Assembly: GCF_001968815.1 (NCBI RefSeq)
Contig: NZ_MIEQ01000098.1
Coordinates: 1 to 64,000, forward strand
DNA from: Motiliproteus sp. MSK22-1
Lineage (GTDB): Bacteria; Pseudomonadota; Gammaproteobacteria; Pseudomonadales; Balneatricaceae
Reading direction: 5' to 3'
DNA: 64,000 bases
The translations under genes and the position numbers were made by a program. How positions within the stretch are numbered: the first letter of the stretch is position 1; each line of letters begins with the position of its first letter. Shown here one piece after another: positions 1 through 7,775 of the stretch. The notes under the pieces were generated by a model. That model was not told where the DNA came from and made no database searches. It saw only the letters and a list, made by a program, of their open reading frames with translations.

Positions 1-135
1 GGTTTAACCAGCAAAGGACCATGGCGCAGCTCCAAAACTCCAGGAATACAGCAGGCATTATCTAATGCTTATCTGAAATCCCAAGGACTCTATGCTCTAC
101 GTGATGGTTGGATCAAGCTTCACTATCCTAAGTGA
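1..135 (+). CDS. ltrA: group II intron-encoded reverse transcriptase/maturase, C-terminal end only
   Basis: Frame 1 is open from base 1 and stops with TGA at 133–135. The visible 44 residues end in SQGLYALRDGWIKLHYPK, the typical last segment of group IIC intron proteins (thumb/maturase end). The protein normally carries a reverse transcriptase domain followed by a maturase X domain and promotes both splicing and retrohoming. None of the catalytic RT motifs are in view. The stop codon sits directly before domain V, which is where class C intron ORFs normally end. Identification rests on this short tail plus the RNA structure behind it. Confidence 0.75.
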   Translation, partial: GLTSKGPWRSSKTPGIQQALSNAYLKSQGLYALRDGWIKLHYPK

Positions 136-205
136 AACGCCCTGTGCGGCCCCGCATGCGGGGTGTTGTGGGGGCTGGAGGTTAGAGACCTCCGGCTACC
201 CGATT
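136..205 (+). ncRNA. group II intron domains V and VI
   Basis: Bases 136–167 fold as a domain V hairpin: AACGCCC pairs with GGGTGTT, then a bulge, then TGCGG/CCGCA with a 2-base cap. The lower strand contains CGC, the catalytic triad found in class C introns (most other classes have AGC). Bases 169–204 form a GGAGGT/ACCTCC stem of domain VI ending in the usual CTACCCGAT 3' terminus. The fold was done by eye. Confidence 0.7.
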
Positions 206-214
206 ATGAGCTGC

Positions 215-496
215 TTAAGCACTTTGTGACAGCTCTTTGTACCTTATTGATATATTGAAATCTAAAGCCCTTTCTAGAAAGGCTTTATGGTTATTTCTTA
301 GTTTTTCTGAGAACTCTATAAGGTATTGCCTATTTTCTTTTGCTTGTAACTTTTCTTCTTCGCTCAGCTTTATGGACATAGAAGCATCTACATAGCTTAA
401 AGGGGAGTATGGAAAGTCGACAATCCAATCAGAACCATCTACTTCATACAATATAAACTGCCAAGGTTCCATATCAAGCTTATTAATATGCTTCAT
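215..496 (-). CDS. hypothetical integron-cassette protein, 93 aa
   Basis: A 93-residue acidic protein with no signal peptide or membrane segment that I can see and no family I recognise. The second half, about residues 40–90, is charged and likely helical (SEEEKLQAKENRQYLIEF). It is the last gene of the cassette array, downstream of the attC at 516–587. Its TAA lies only about 10 bases from the group II intron end, so its own attC is probably what the intron has invaded. Starts at ATG 496. Confidence 0.6.
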   Translation of the reverse strand: MKHINKLDMEPWQFILYEVDGSDWIVDFPYSPLSYVDASMSIKLSEEEKLQAKENRQYLIEFSEKLRNNHKAFLERALDFNISIRYKELSQSA

Positions 497-515
497 TCAC
501 AACCTCTTGAACTCA

Positions 516-587
516 TAACGCCGCCAGCAGGGGCTGACAAACCAGAGCGAAGCGGTGGTTTGGTAGTCCCTCTGGCTGGCCTTGTTA
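516..587 (-). other. attC recombination site of an integron cassette
   Basis: Read on the minus strand it begins TAACAAGGCCAGCCAG and ends CTGGCGGCGTTA, with internal CAGAGGGACT and GTCAGCCCC blocks. This is the standard attC layout: a TAACAAG R'' box, inverted L''/L' boxes, a short variable loop and a GCGTTA R' box. Length is 72 bp, short for the class. The TAA of the R'' box supplies the stop codon of the upstream gene (585–1055), as is common in cassettes. Confidence 0.88.
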
Positions 588-1055
588 GCTGCCATATGCC
601 AGAGCAAACTGGAATGACCTCAAACAAGGATAAGTTTCTGGAATAACGTCACGCATTGGATGACGTTGCTTCATTTCTGCCGCTATTTCAGCAACAAAGT
701 TTGGTACTGTTGTTACCTCTATATCTGTGCCCCAGATTTCTTTTGGCTGGGACTTAGATGTGCCAATGATTGCACGTTTTTGAATGCTGGCCGGTGTAGC
801 GCCGACAATCTCGGAATATTGCTCAGCAGAGAAGACGAACTTTTTATCCAAGTACCGCTGCTCACGTTTTTCCCAAGTAAGAGCATCCCACGATGTTTCT
901 AGGTGAACCAACTTACCTGTAGCGGGAAGAAATGCCAGAACGTCAATTTCGTTGTTGTAACCTCCATTGGGCCTGCGATTGGCCTTGATGTTCGTGCGCA
1001 CGAAATACCCTTGTATTGCGTACCATTCAGAAGCTAATGATTCGAGGAAATTCAC
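585..1055 (-). CDS. cassette protein, possible PD-(D/E)XK nuclease-like fold, 156 aa
   Basis: Soluble 156-residue protein encoded in an integron cassette; the TAA stop is part of the attC R'' box. Around residues 30–60 there is a pattern EIDVLAF...GKLVHLETS, which resembles the D-x(n)-E-x-K core of restriction-endonuclease-like folds, with serine in place of the lysine. That similarity is by eye only. If the Lys is truly absent the protein may bind rather than cut nucleic acid. No partner methylase or toxin/antitoxin gene lies beside it. Starts at ATG 1055, close behind the attC at 1072–1164. Confidence 0.65.
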   Translation of the reverse strand: MNFLESLASEWYAIQGYFVRTNIKANRRPNGGYNNEIDVLAFLPATGKLVHLETSWDALTWEKREQRYLDKKFVFSAEQYSEIVGATPASIQKRAIIGTSKSQPKEIWGTDIEVTTVPNFVAEIAAEMKQRHPMRDVIPETYPCLRSFQFALAYGS

Positions 1056-1071
1056 GTTCTCTCCATGCAGC

Positions 1072-1164
1072 TAACGCCCAGCTCACTGGTGGAGCAAGCT
1101 GGCGCGAGTTTTTGCGTAAGCAAAAAGCGCGACAGTTTGCGGAGTCCAGTGCAGCTGCTTGTTA
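1072..1164 (-). other. attC recombination site of an integron cassette
   Basis: On the minus strand it runs from TAACAAGCAGCTGCAC to AGTGAGCTGGGCGTTA, 93 bp. Inner blocks CACTGGACT and its imperfect complement CCACCAGTG form the long stem. The tip holds a self-complementary TTTTTGCTTACGCAAAAA loop. It lies 7 bases after the stop of the phytanoyl-CoA dioxygenase-like gene, marking the 3' end of that cassette. Confidence 0.88.
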
Positions 1165-1171
1165 CATGTTT

Positions 1172-1831
1172 TTACGCCCATGTGGCACCACCGGGTAATT
1201 GATAACTACTATATTCAATGTGTAGTACCCTACGTGGTTGTGTTGACTTAGCTCTACTTGATGCGTGTAAAACATGAGGGCGCATAACTAGAGCAGAACC
1301 TAAAGGTGCAACACAGCTAATGGCGGAATGTGATTTTGTGTAGCTATGGATAGATTCTTGCGACATTACACCCTCCCTGTGACTATACGGTATTACCTTA
1401 AGGCAACCGTTTTCCTCTGTTGATTCGTCGAGATGCACCCTGAAGGTTACCATTTGTTCCAAAACTTCAACAGGGGGCTGTACGTGTAAAACACTATCTT
1501 TTTTACTCCAAGGCCCCCAGCCTGGGATATCGAATTCTTTCGAGACAGCAACCGTCTTGTCCTGGTGCCACGTTACTAGCCAGTTATTTTCGATTGACTT
1601 AACAAACACAATGGAGCGGACAAGCTCTGCTTTACTTGAAAGGTATGTAGATGCAAGCGATAGATACTTTTCGCTTTCTACGAGATTAGTAACCGAAGAA
1701 AGTTTTTTATCGGCATTTCGTATGCCCCCGCCTTTGCATTCCATGGCAGCTAGCTCTTGCTTAATCGATTCGATTTCTTCACAAGATATGAAGCTTTCTA
1801 AAATTTCGAAACCATCTTCTTCAAATGGCAC
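1172..1831 (-). CDS. phytanoyl-CoA dioxygenase (PhyH) family protein in a cassette
   Basis: A 219-residue Fe(II)/2-oxoglutarate-dependent oxygenase of the PhyH family. The iron-binding HxD is in WHQDK (about residue 90), the distal His in MRPHVLHASSRAK (about residue 188), and the Arg for 2-oxoglutarate follows in AKSTQPRR. Such enzymes hydroxylate small lipids, amino acids or secondary metabolites; the substrate cannot be told from sequence. Start is GTG at 1831 with a GAGGA ribosome site about 12 bases upstream. Flanked on both sides by attC sites, so it is a single-gene cassette. Confidence 0.85.
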   Translation of the reverse strand: MPFEEDGFEILESFISCEEIESIKQELAAMECKGGGIRNADKKLSSVTNLVESEKYLSLASTYLSSKAELVRSIVFVKSIENNWLVTWHQDKTVAVSKEFDIPGWGPWSKKDSVLHVQPPVEVLEQMVTFRVHLDESTEENGCLKVIPYSHREGVMSQESIHSYTKSHSAISCVAPLGSALVMRPHVLHASSRAKSTQPRRVLHIEYSSYQLPGGATWA

Positions 1832-1854
1832 TTAATTGATTCCTCGATGACATG

Positions 1855-1946
1855 TAACGCCTCAAACACCGGCTTGGTGAAGTTGGCAGCTTTTTTGGAA
1901 CAAAAAAGGTGACAGCTTTACCAAGTCCGAGTGCTTTGACTTGTTA
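1855..1946 (-). other. attC recombination site of an integron cassette
   Basis: 92 bp on the minus strand from TAACAAGTCAAAGCAC to GTGTTTGAGGCGTTA, with CTTGGTAAAGCTG and its imperfect complement forming the stem and a CCTTTTTTGTTCCAAAAAAG tip. Its TAA is the stop codon of the GNAT gene. Together with the sites at 516 and 1072 it shows the heterogeneous attC set expected for a sedentary or remnant array. Confidence 0.88.
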
Positions 1947-2450
1947 ACCCTTTGCAGAAAAGGATTCATGGTAAGTAACGATTCCTTGAGGTAAATCTCC
2001 TTGAAATAACAAGGCTTGAAAATACTCCGTCGGTACATCTGGAAGCACCAAGCCCTCTCTAGGCTTGAAGCCAAAACGATGATAGTAGTTTGGATCTCCG
2101 AGCAATACACAACCTTTAGCTTTTATATTCTTTAGCTCTTGAATGGCTGCATTCATAAGCTTCGAGCCAATACCTTTACCCTGATTATTGGGAAGAACTG
2201 AGATTGGGCCCAGACCATACCAACTATCTGTACCGTCAGAAATAGTTACAGGAGAAAGCGCCACATGACCAACGATATTGCCTTCATCTTCAGCAACAAG
2301 AGAAATTGATAATGCACCAGATTCACGAAGTGCTTTAACTATAAACTGCTCCGTATGATCGGTATGTGGTGCATCAAGAAATGCGGCTACAGTAACCTCA
2401 TAGATACTTTGAACATCGCTTGATTGTTCTTTTCGGATACTAATATTCAA
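1944..2450 (-). CDS. GNAT N-acetyltransferase (YhbS-like), first visible cassette
   Basis: A 168-residue GCN5-related acetyltransferase. The acetyl-CoA loop is NNQGKGIGSKLMNAA (about residues 88–102), and the GDPNYYHRFGF signature near residue 120 is typical of the YhbS group. The substrate is unknown. The start is TTG at 2450 with a good AAGGAG 7–8 bases upstream; no in-frame ATG precedes it. The stop lies in the attC. A GTTAACC heptamer at 2467–2473 could be the cassette's left border, but no further attC, attI or integrase is visible to the right. Confidence 0.85.
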   Translation of the reverse strand: MNISIRKEQSSDVQSIYEVTVAAFLDAPHTDHTEQFIVKALRESGALSISLVAEDEGNIVGHVALSPVTISDGTDSWYGLGPISVLPNNQGKGIGSKLMNAAIQELKNIKAKGCVLLGDPNYYHRFGFKPREGLVLPDVPTEYFQALLFQGDLPQGIVTYHESFSAKG

Positions 2451-2604
2451 TCGGATACTCCTTGAGGGTTAACAGCGTTATTCACCGGACGCGTCCATTT
2501 ATCCCACATCCACTTATCCCAACACATTTCGTTCCATAATCATCCATTATCAGTAAAGAATCAATGCGTTAGCAAAGCCTAATTTATTAGGACAGAAGAA
2601 ACAC

Positions 2605-2733
2605 GGAAGCGTCCGTCTATGTCCCTTCCAACTATCTCGTAGCAGCAGCCCGAGTAAGCTATCTTATACCCTTGTTATTTATATGTTTTTATTTTTACCA
2701 AGTCAGAAAATCAGTGGATAGACGGACGCTTCC
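2605..2733. repeat. 16-bp perfect inverted repeat pair, with a related copy at 2487
   Basis: GGAAGCGTCCGTCTAT at 2605–2620 is the exact reverse complement of ATAGACGGACGCTTCC at 2718–2733. A related GGACGCGTCCATTTATCCC lies at 2487–2505. The right copy overlaps the 3' end of the small ORF at 2711. Such GGACGC.TCC arms with a trailing TAT.TCC look like the ends of REP-type or small non-autonomous elements. No transposase is recognisable nearby. Confidence 0.6.
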
Positions 2734-2908
2734 CTTGAACAACAGCTGTCAACCTTCCAGTCCACCGCCAATCTTCTTCCGATAAAAACCAGCCCAAATC
2801 ATAGCATTGCTTTAAATCTGCCAGTTGCTGGGTCATGGCATTGTTGAGTACTTCGAGTTGTTTGATTTTGGCGGCGAGTTTGGGTACGTCGAACAGAGCT
2901 GCGTTCAA
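2711..2908 (-). CDS. small hypothetical protein with coiled-coil start, 65 aa
   Basis: Sixty-five residues. Residues 8–35 (KLAAKIKQLEVLNNAMTQQL...) form a likely coiled coil, and the tail is aromatic (EEDWRWTGRL). Its ATG overlaps the stop of the upstream 60-residue ORF by the ATGA motif at 2905–2908, so the two look like a coupled pair. Its last codons are formed by the inverted repeat at 2718–2733. I do not recognise a family; it may be part of a small mobile element or a remnant. Confidence 0.4.
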   Translation of the reverse strand: MNAALFDVPKLAAKIKQLEVLNNAMTQQLADLKQCYDLGWFLSEEDWRWTGRLTAVVQGKRPSIH

Positions 2909-3087
2909 TCATCACTAGCTATTTGGCCATTCGAGTGTAAGACAATTGTCAGCTTTGGACGACCTCCTTGTCGCTGCCCTTCTGTTTTGACTGTAATCTT
3001 GAAGTAGACTATCCCGTCGGTGAAACCGTGCTCACTGATTCGTCGTGTGATCCAGTCATTGAACCGAGCAAATGAGCTTTTACTCAA
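2905..3087 (-). CDS. small hypothetical protein, 60 aa, coupled to the next ORF
   Basis: Sixty residues with a short RRISEHG..DGIVYFKITVKTEG stretch that reads like a beta-rich DNA- or RNA-binding fold, but no family is recognised. The start would be TTG at 3087 with no ribosome site, so it may be a decayed 3' end of a longer gene. It overlaps the downstream ORF by four bases. Confidence that it is expressed is low. Confidence 0.35.
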   Translation of the reverse strand: MSKSSFARFNDWITRRISEHGFTDGIVYFKITVKTEGQRQGGRPKLTIVLHSNGQIASDD

Positions 3088-3148
3088 AAACGAAAATTCA
3101 GGGATAGCACTGGGATTCTACCAGGTCCGATTAGGCTGCGGTTACTCT

Positions 3149-4087
3149 TTATTCCTCTTCAACAGCAGTTCGATCCTTCACAATCAGTAAATCACAGCTT
3201 ATATGGTCCAAAGCCATTTCTGACGTCGTCCCTACAAAAAAGCGATCGATGATTCCTCGCTCAACCGCTCCCATAACCACAATATCTGCCGATGCTTCAG
3301 TAAGATAAGCAGGCAACTCTTGATGCGCTTCTCCCTCTGAAAGATGCGCCTCCATCCCGGATGCCGGCAAACCAAACTGATCCAGCAATTCCTCCATAGC
3401 CTGCAGGTGAGTCTGGCGTAATTTATCTCTTAACTGGTCATAATCAAACATCACTGTGTCATCAAAAATCACTGACGTAGGAAGCGGTTGAAAACAATGA
3501 AACAAATTCAACCGTCCACCTATCCAGTGACAAAGGTGGTTCGCATTATCCAGAATCCGCATATCCAGCGAAGCTGTTTTCTCATGACTTCGTATCGGAT
3601 CTATCGCAGCAACAATGATCGGTGCCTCAGACCAGGCAGCAGGTCTCACCAGCATTAAAGGAACAGGACAATGACGAATCAGCTCCCAATCAACATGACC
3701 TAATAAATGTTGATCAAGACGATGATGATAACGACAGTCTTTTATTACCAGATCCGGCTGATAACGCTCAATTTTAGTCATCATGCCCTGCTCCAGATGA
3801 CGATCCCAGTACACATCAGTAGAGACGTTCATGTTTTTCTCTAATAAGGGTTCAATAAGCTCATCCAGCCATCTTTCCACTCCGTGGATAAACCCTATTT
3901 TTCCATGCTCTCGGGCCTCCCGATCAAACAGGTAACTGTTAGACAGTGACTGACTGTAGCAGCAGGTAAAAACCTCAACGGTTGCGCCAACGGCTTCAGC
4001 CAGGGTTTGGCTTTTCACGATCAAATGCTGTGCCTGCTCGCGAGATTCAATCAATACCAGGATCTTCTTAATTTCGTTCATTTTCAT
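3149..4087 (-). CDS. uspE: tandem universal stress protein, UspE-like
   Basis: Two Usp domains in one chain, as in E. coli UspE (about 316 aa). The first begins at EIKKILVLIESREQAQHL. The second begins at about residue 155 (APIIVAAIDP) and ends in VVMGAVERG...FFVGTTSEMAL...LLIVKD, which has the G-2x-G / G-TTS layout of the family's nucleotide-binding loop. I place the start at ATG 4087 (MKMNEIKKIL); an upstream frame runs to 4126 without a better ribosome site. It diverges from the ArsR-type regulator across a 350-base AT-rich gap. Confidence 0.85.
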   Translation of the reverse strand: MKMNEIKKILVLIESREQAQHLIVKSQTLAEAVGATVEVFTCCYSQSLSNSYLFDREAREHGKIGFIHGVERWLDELIEPLLEKNMNVSTDVYWDRHLEQGMMTKIERYQPDLVIKDCRYHHRLDQHLLGHVDWELIRHCPVPLMLVRPAAWSEAPIIVAAIDPIRSHEKTASLDMRILDNANHLCHWIGGRLNLFHCFQPLPTSVIFDDTVMFDYDQLRDKLRQTHLQAMEELLDQFGLPASGMEAHLSEGEAHQELPAYLTEASADIVVMGAVERGIIDRFFVGTTSEMALDHISCDLLIVKDRTAVEEE

Positions 4088-4435
4088 AATACCCAGAATA
4101 AAAACGCTCTTAATAAACCTTAGCAACTGTAGTGAAATTCACAAACCGATCAGCAGATTCAGCCTCTTGAGGGGCTGAGCTGGGCTAACAACCTTTACAA
4201 AGAAAATAATAATAACTCATATATTTCAGTATGATACAAATAACATACTTAGTATACAGGTATAAAAAAAGGGTCTATATGACATAATTCTCATATAGGC
4301 CTATAATGTCAATTAGGATATTCAAGGTGCTATTTTATATTAGTTTATACTTATATGTTATATTGAGCGCTGCTTGATATTCAGGTATATTTCCCCAAAC
4401 GCCGATTTTATAGATTAATCAGAGGAGGTCTCAAC
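4088..4435. promoter_or_regulatory. AT-rich divergent promoter region
   Basis: On the plus strand ATGACA (4279–4284), a 17-base spacer and TATAAT (4302–4307) make a near-consensus sigma-70 promoter for the ArsR-family gene, leaving a leader of about 120 bases. GATATTCAAGG (4317) and GATATTCAGG (about 4377) form a direct repeat in the leader and could be regulator sites. No minus-strand promoter for the stress protein stands out. Confidence 0.5.
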
Positions 4436-4759
4436 TTGGAAAGTGCAGTGAATCAGAACTCAACTCTAGAATTGATGCGTGCGAATGCCCGCGATGCTGC
4501 GCAATTATTAAAAGCTCTAGCGAATGAAAGCAGACTACTTATTTTGTGCTACCTGGATGGTAAAGAACTATCGGTAACGGAGCTAAATTCCTATCTTGAT
4601 CTCAGTCAGTCAGCATTGTCCCAGCACTTGGCTGTATTACGCAGAGACGGCTTGGTGAGCACTCGTCGTGAATCACAGACTATCTATTACTCTCTTAGTG
4701 GAGATACAGCAAGGCGCGTTATCCGCACCCTACACGAAATGTATTGCCCAGAGGTGTAG
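4436..4759 (+). CDS. ArsR/SmtB-family repressor, probable persulfide sensor (BigR/SqrR/YgaV type)
   Basis: A 107-residue winged-helix regulator. The recognition helix region is LDLSQSALSQHLAVLRRDG (residues 58–76) and the wing is TRRESQTIYYSL. Cys38 (in LILCYL) and Cys104 (in MYCPEV) sit where the redox cysteine pair lies in SqrR, BigR and YgaV, whose tetrasulfide link releases DNA. No metal-site CxC of ArsR is present. The start is TTG at 4436 with a strong GAGGAGG at 4422–4428. No sulfur-oxidation gene (sqr, rhodanese) is adjacent, so the target is unknown; autoregulation or control of the divergent stress gene is possible. Confidence 0.8.
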   Translation: MESAVNQNSTLELMRANARDAAQLLKALANESRLLILCYLDGKELSVTELNSYLDLSQSALSQHLAVLRRDGLVSTRRESQTIYYSLSGDTARRVIRTLHEMYCPEV

Positions 4760-4879
4760 GTTTCTCACTAACGGGCTCATACACGGACAGGAGCCCAAGC
4801 TGAGCCGCGAAATAAAGACTTGTAGCCTATCTATCAGCAGCCTTCCCTAAAGCTCTTCTCAGACGATCACTATAGATTA

Positions 4880-7630
4880 TTAATGCTGCAAGCGTTGAAG
4901 TTGCCAGTCTTCCTTCGGCTCGTTTAGCATCATTGTCATTTCAACGACTTCCTCTTCTGCGTTATAACCATTATCAAAGCCCAGTTTCTTGGCGAGCCGT
5001 TGCATATTCAGATTAGTGGGTAAGGTAGTTCCTAATATTTGCAGCGTACCTCGATCACGGCAGTATCTGATCATTTTTTCCATCAACATGGCACCCAATC
5101 CCTCTCCTTGCAAATCATCCCGGATAACCACCGCAAATTCCGCTCTGATGTTGTCAGGATCAGTATTGGTACGAACGACACCCAGCGTCTCATAACCTGG
5201 GCCATCAACTCTGGGAGCCGATGCGATAAATGCCATTTCCCGGTCGTAATCAATCTGAGACCAGGATGCAAGTTCACTATGAGTTGGCACCCCCCGACTG
5301 TAGAAGTACCTCATGCGCACAGATTCCGGGCTTAAACTGTTCCAGAATTCCAAGTGGTTAGGCTCATCCTCCCCTCTGATGGGACGCAGTTCGACCACTC
5401 GGCCGCTACGTTTTAAATGAACAACTTCCAACAGGTCATCAGGATAGGGAGAAATAGCCAATGAACAGGGATCACCCAGTTCCGCGCAGGTATCAACAGC
5501 CAGTAAGCCACGCTTGTTGACAAGCAATGGATTGATCTCCATTGATTTAAGCTGAGGAATATCAACGACCATCTGGGAAATATGAATTAACAACTCACAA
5601 AGGTGTTTGATATCCTGATCAAAGCGGTGACTGTTTTCTTTAATAAAACTGTATATCCGTGATGATTTAATCAGGCGACGGGCCAGACTTTCATTTAACG
5701 GCGGTAACATCAACTGGCGATCATCCAAAACATCAACGGTATAACCACCCGCTCCAAAAAAGATCAACGGTCCAAACACCGGATCACGGGTAACTCCAAC
5801 GCTGATCTGCACAGACTGAAGACCCCGCTTCATCTGCTGAATACAGAATCCTCTTTGATCTTCATTGCTGTAACGCTCACTCACCCGGTAAGCCAATTGG
5901 GTAACAGCATGTTTCACTTCACTGACAGAATACAGGTCCAATGCCAGATCACGCCAACGCTGGCCGCTCCCTTCATCGTAACTGAACGGATAGAGATTTC
6001 CCCGATGCAAAGCCTTAACCGCAACGGCTCCACCAAGATGCTTAGCAACTTCCACGGCTCCGTCAATATCATGGGCATAATGGCTATGGGAAACAGGAAT
6101 TTCATAAAACTCCAATAGCCGACTGGCTTCATTATGGCGTAAATAGTTACGCCCCTGCCGCCAGATATCATCGACCATCTCCTTGGCTCGGGCGCGACCA
6201 TCTTTATTTTCATGAAGATTCATCGCTTCCGGTGTCTGCTTCATCACCTCCTGATTACGACGAAAATCAACCATATGCATAAAAGCTTCAGCCGCTTTCT
6301 CTGGTGTGATGAAAGTCGGAATTTTTGCTTCATTAAACAAATTTCGGGCAGCGATGGCAGTACTACGCCCCATCCAACAGGTCAGCACATTCCTCGGTAT
6401 CTTGTTGGTTGCCTTAATGATGGCCTCAGCCGTCGCTGAGCCTGGTGCTAATCTGGTTGGAGCATGAATAACCAGAACCGCATCAACATTCTTATCTTTG
6501 GTCAGTACTTTAACCGCCTCAGAAAACAGTTCTGGCGTAGCATCAGCATTGAGGTCGATCGGATTAGAACGGTTCCAAAAATCAGGCAATAGCCCCTTTA
6601 AGGCATCTGTCGATTCTTCCGTCAGCGTAGCCAGCTTTCCCTTATGACGAAGCAACCGGTTGGCAGCCAAGGCATTTGGACCGGCACCGTTACCAACAAT
6701 AGCAAGCCTCTCTCCGCGAAGAGGCTTCATCATCGTTAAGGTTTCCAACGCATCAAATAATTCATCTGTGCTTGCAACCCTGACAACGCCTACACGCCTT
6801 AGAACCGCATCATAGACCTTGTCCAGATCGGTGACACCCAAAGGCACTTTTCTTGTCCCTTTTTGTCCATCAAAATCAAGTTCGTTTTTCAGAACAAGTA
6901 CCAGCTTATTCCTGGCGGCAGCACGGATAGCCGAAATAAAATGATGTGCATGGTCAGTATCAATACGATCAACCTGAACCAACAGGGCATGGGTGTAGGG
7001 ATCATTCGCCAGGTAGTCAATAACGCTTGGCATATCAACATCGACGCTTCCCCCCAGTGTCATAAAATTAGAAAAGCCGATACCCTGGCCATGGGCCCAG
7101 TCAATCATTGCAGTGCCGAGAATGCCGGACTGTCCGACATAAGCCACCTTGCCCTTGTTAATATTTAAATGAGAGTAACTGGCATTCATATTCTGACCAG
7201 GCACAAGCAGTCCCATACAATCAGGGCCAAGAATTCTTATACCGTAGGGTTTCGCCGCCTCTACAACTGCGTCTTTAAGAGGTTGCAAGCTATCGTTTTG
7301 AGTGCGGGACAAGCCACCCGTAAGAATCAGCGCCGCCCTTACCTGATTAGCACCGAGCTTACGAATAATACCGGGTACGGCATCTGGAGGAGAGCAGATA
7401 ATGGCCAGATCCGGCATTTCCGGCATAGTACCAACACCGCTATAACAGGGAATATTAAAAACCTGCTCATACCCTTGCTTGTTAACGGCTATCAGTGTTC
7501 CTCTATAACCGCTGTCTATCAGATTACTGAGAACCACCCCGCCCATACTGTTGGGCTTTTCTGAAGCACCGAACACGGCTATCGATTTCGGTGCGAAAAA
7601 ACGCTTTAGATAACTAGTGCTCACGGACAT
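4880..7630 (-). CDS. pat: Pat-type protein lysine acetyltransferase / ADP-forming acyl-CoA synthetase fusion
   Basis: A 916-residue protein with the PatZ (YfiQ/Pka) architecture. An N-terminal CoA-binding Rossmann domain (VFGASEKPNSMGG, residues 19–31) is followed by succinyl-CoA-ligase-like domains and an ATP-grasp region (about 490–700). A C-terminal GNAT domain has the acetyl-CoA loop DDLQGEGLGAMLMEKM near residue 845. The GNAT part acetylates lysines of metabolic enzymes such as acetyl-CoA synthetase; the synthetase-like part is usually a sensor rather than an enzyme. Start ATG 7630 has GGGAG five bases upstream. It is transcribed alone, downstream of a terminator at 7695. Confidence 0.88.
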   Translation of the reverse strand: MSVSTSYLKRFFAPKSIAVFGASEKPNSMGGVVLSNLIDSGYRGTLIAVNKQGYEQVFNIPCYSGVGTMPEMPDLAIICSPPDAVPGIIRKLGANQVRAALILTGGLSRTQNDSLQPLKDAVVEAAKPYGIRILGPDCMGLLVPGQNMNASYSHLNINKGKVAYVGQSGILGTAMIDWAHGQGIGFSNFMTLGGSVDVDMPSVIDYLANDPYTHALLVQVDRIDTDHAHHFISAIRAAARNKLVLVLKNELDFDGQKGTRKVPLGVTDLDKVYDAVLRRVGVVRVASTDELFDALETLTMMKPLRGERLAIVGNGAGPNALAANRLLRHKGKLATLTEESTDALKGLLPDFWNRSNPIDLNADATPELFSEAVKVLTKDKNVDAVLVIHAPTRLAPGSATAEAIIKATNKIPRNVLTCWMGRSTAIAARNLFNEAKIPTFITPEKAAEAFMHMVDFRRNQEVMKQTPEAMNLHENKDGRARAKEMVDDIWRQGRNYLRHNEASRLLEFYEIPVSHSHYAHDIDGAVEVAKHLGGAVAVKALHRGNLYPFSYDEGSGQRWRDLALDLYSVSEVKHAVTQLAYRVSERYSNEDQRGFCIQQMKRGLQSVQISVGVTRDPVFGPLIFFGAGGYTVDVLDDRQLMLPPLNESLARRLIKSSRIYSFIKENSHRFDQDIKHLCELLIHISQMVVDIPQLKSMEINPLLVNKRGLLAVDTCAELGDPCSLAISPYPDDLLEVVHLKRSGRVVELRPIRGEDEPNHLEFWNSLSPESVRMRYFYSRGVPTHSELASWSQIDYDREMAFIASAPRVDGPGYETLGVVRTNTDPDNIRAEFAVVIRDDLQGEGLGAMLMEKMIRYCRDRGTLQILGTTLPTNLNMQRLAKKLGFDNGYNAEEEVVEMTMMLNEPKEDWQLQRLQH

Positions 7631-7694
7631 TTCTCCCTGCTATGCTGCAACGCAAAATCGATAATAGGTAATGATACAACGGATTTCAGCTAAT

Positions 7695-7729
7695 AAAAAA
7701 GGCGATCCGAAGATCGCCCTTTTTTATCG
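7695..7729 (-). terminator. rho-independent terminator, bidirectional, after htpG
   Basis: AAAAAAGGCGATC-CGAA-GATCGCCTTTTTT-type stem: GGGCGATC pairs with GATCGCC around a CGAA loop and is flanked by A and T runs on both sides. It lies 47 bases past the htpG stop. Confidence 0.85.
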
Positions 7730-7775
7730 GGTAACAACAGCCGATAAACAACAGATTTAGTCTATGTACTCAAAC

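Larger units (their letters stand above)
1..205 (+). mobile_element. 3' end of a group II intron (class C type), cut by the window edge
   Basis: The window opens inside a group II intron. The last 44 codons of its reverse transcriptase/maturase (1–135) are followed at once by a domain V hairpin and a domain VI stem that closes at ...CTACCCGAT near 204–205. The intron lies on the plus strand while the neighbouring cassette genes and attC sites are on the minus strand. That opposite orientation is the known habit of group IIC-attC introns, which insert into the bottom strand of attC sites. The 5' exon and most of the intron are outside the window, so the exact insertion point cannot be read. 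Confidence 0.8.
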
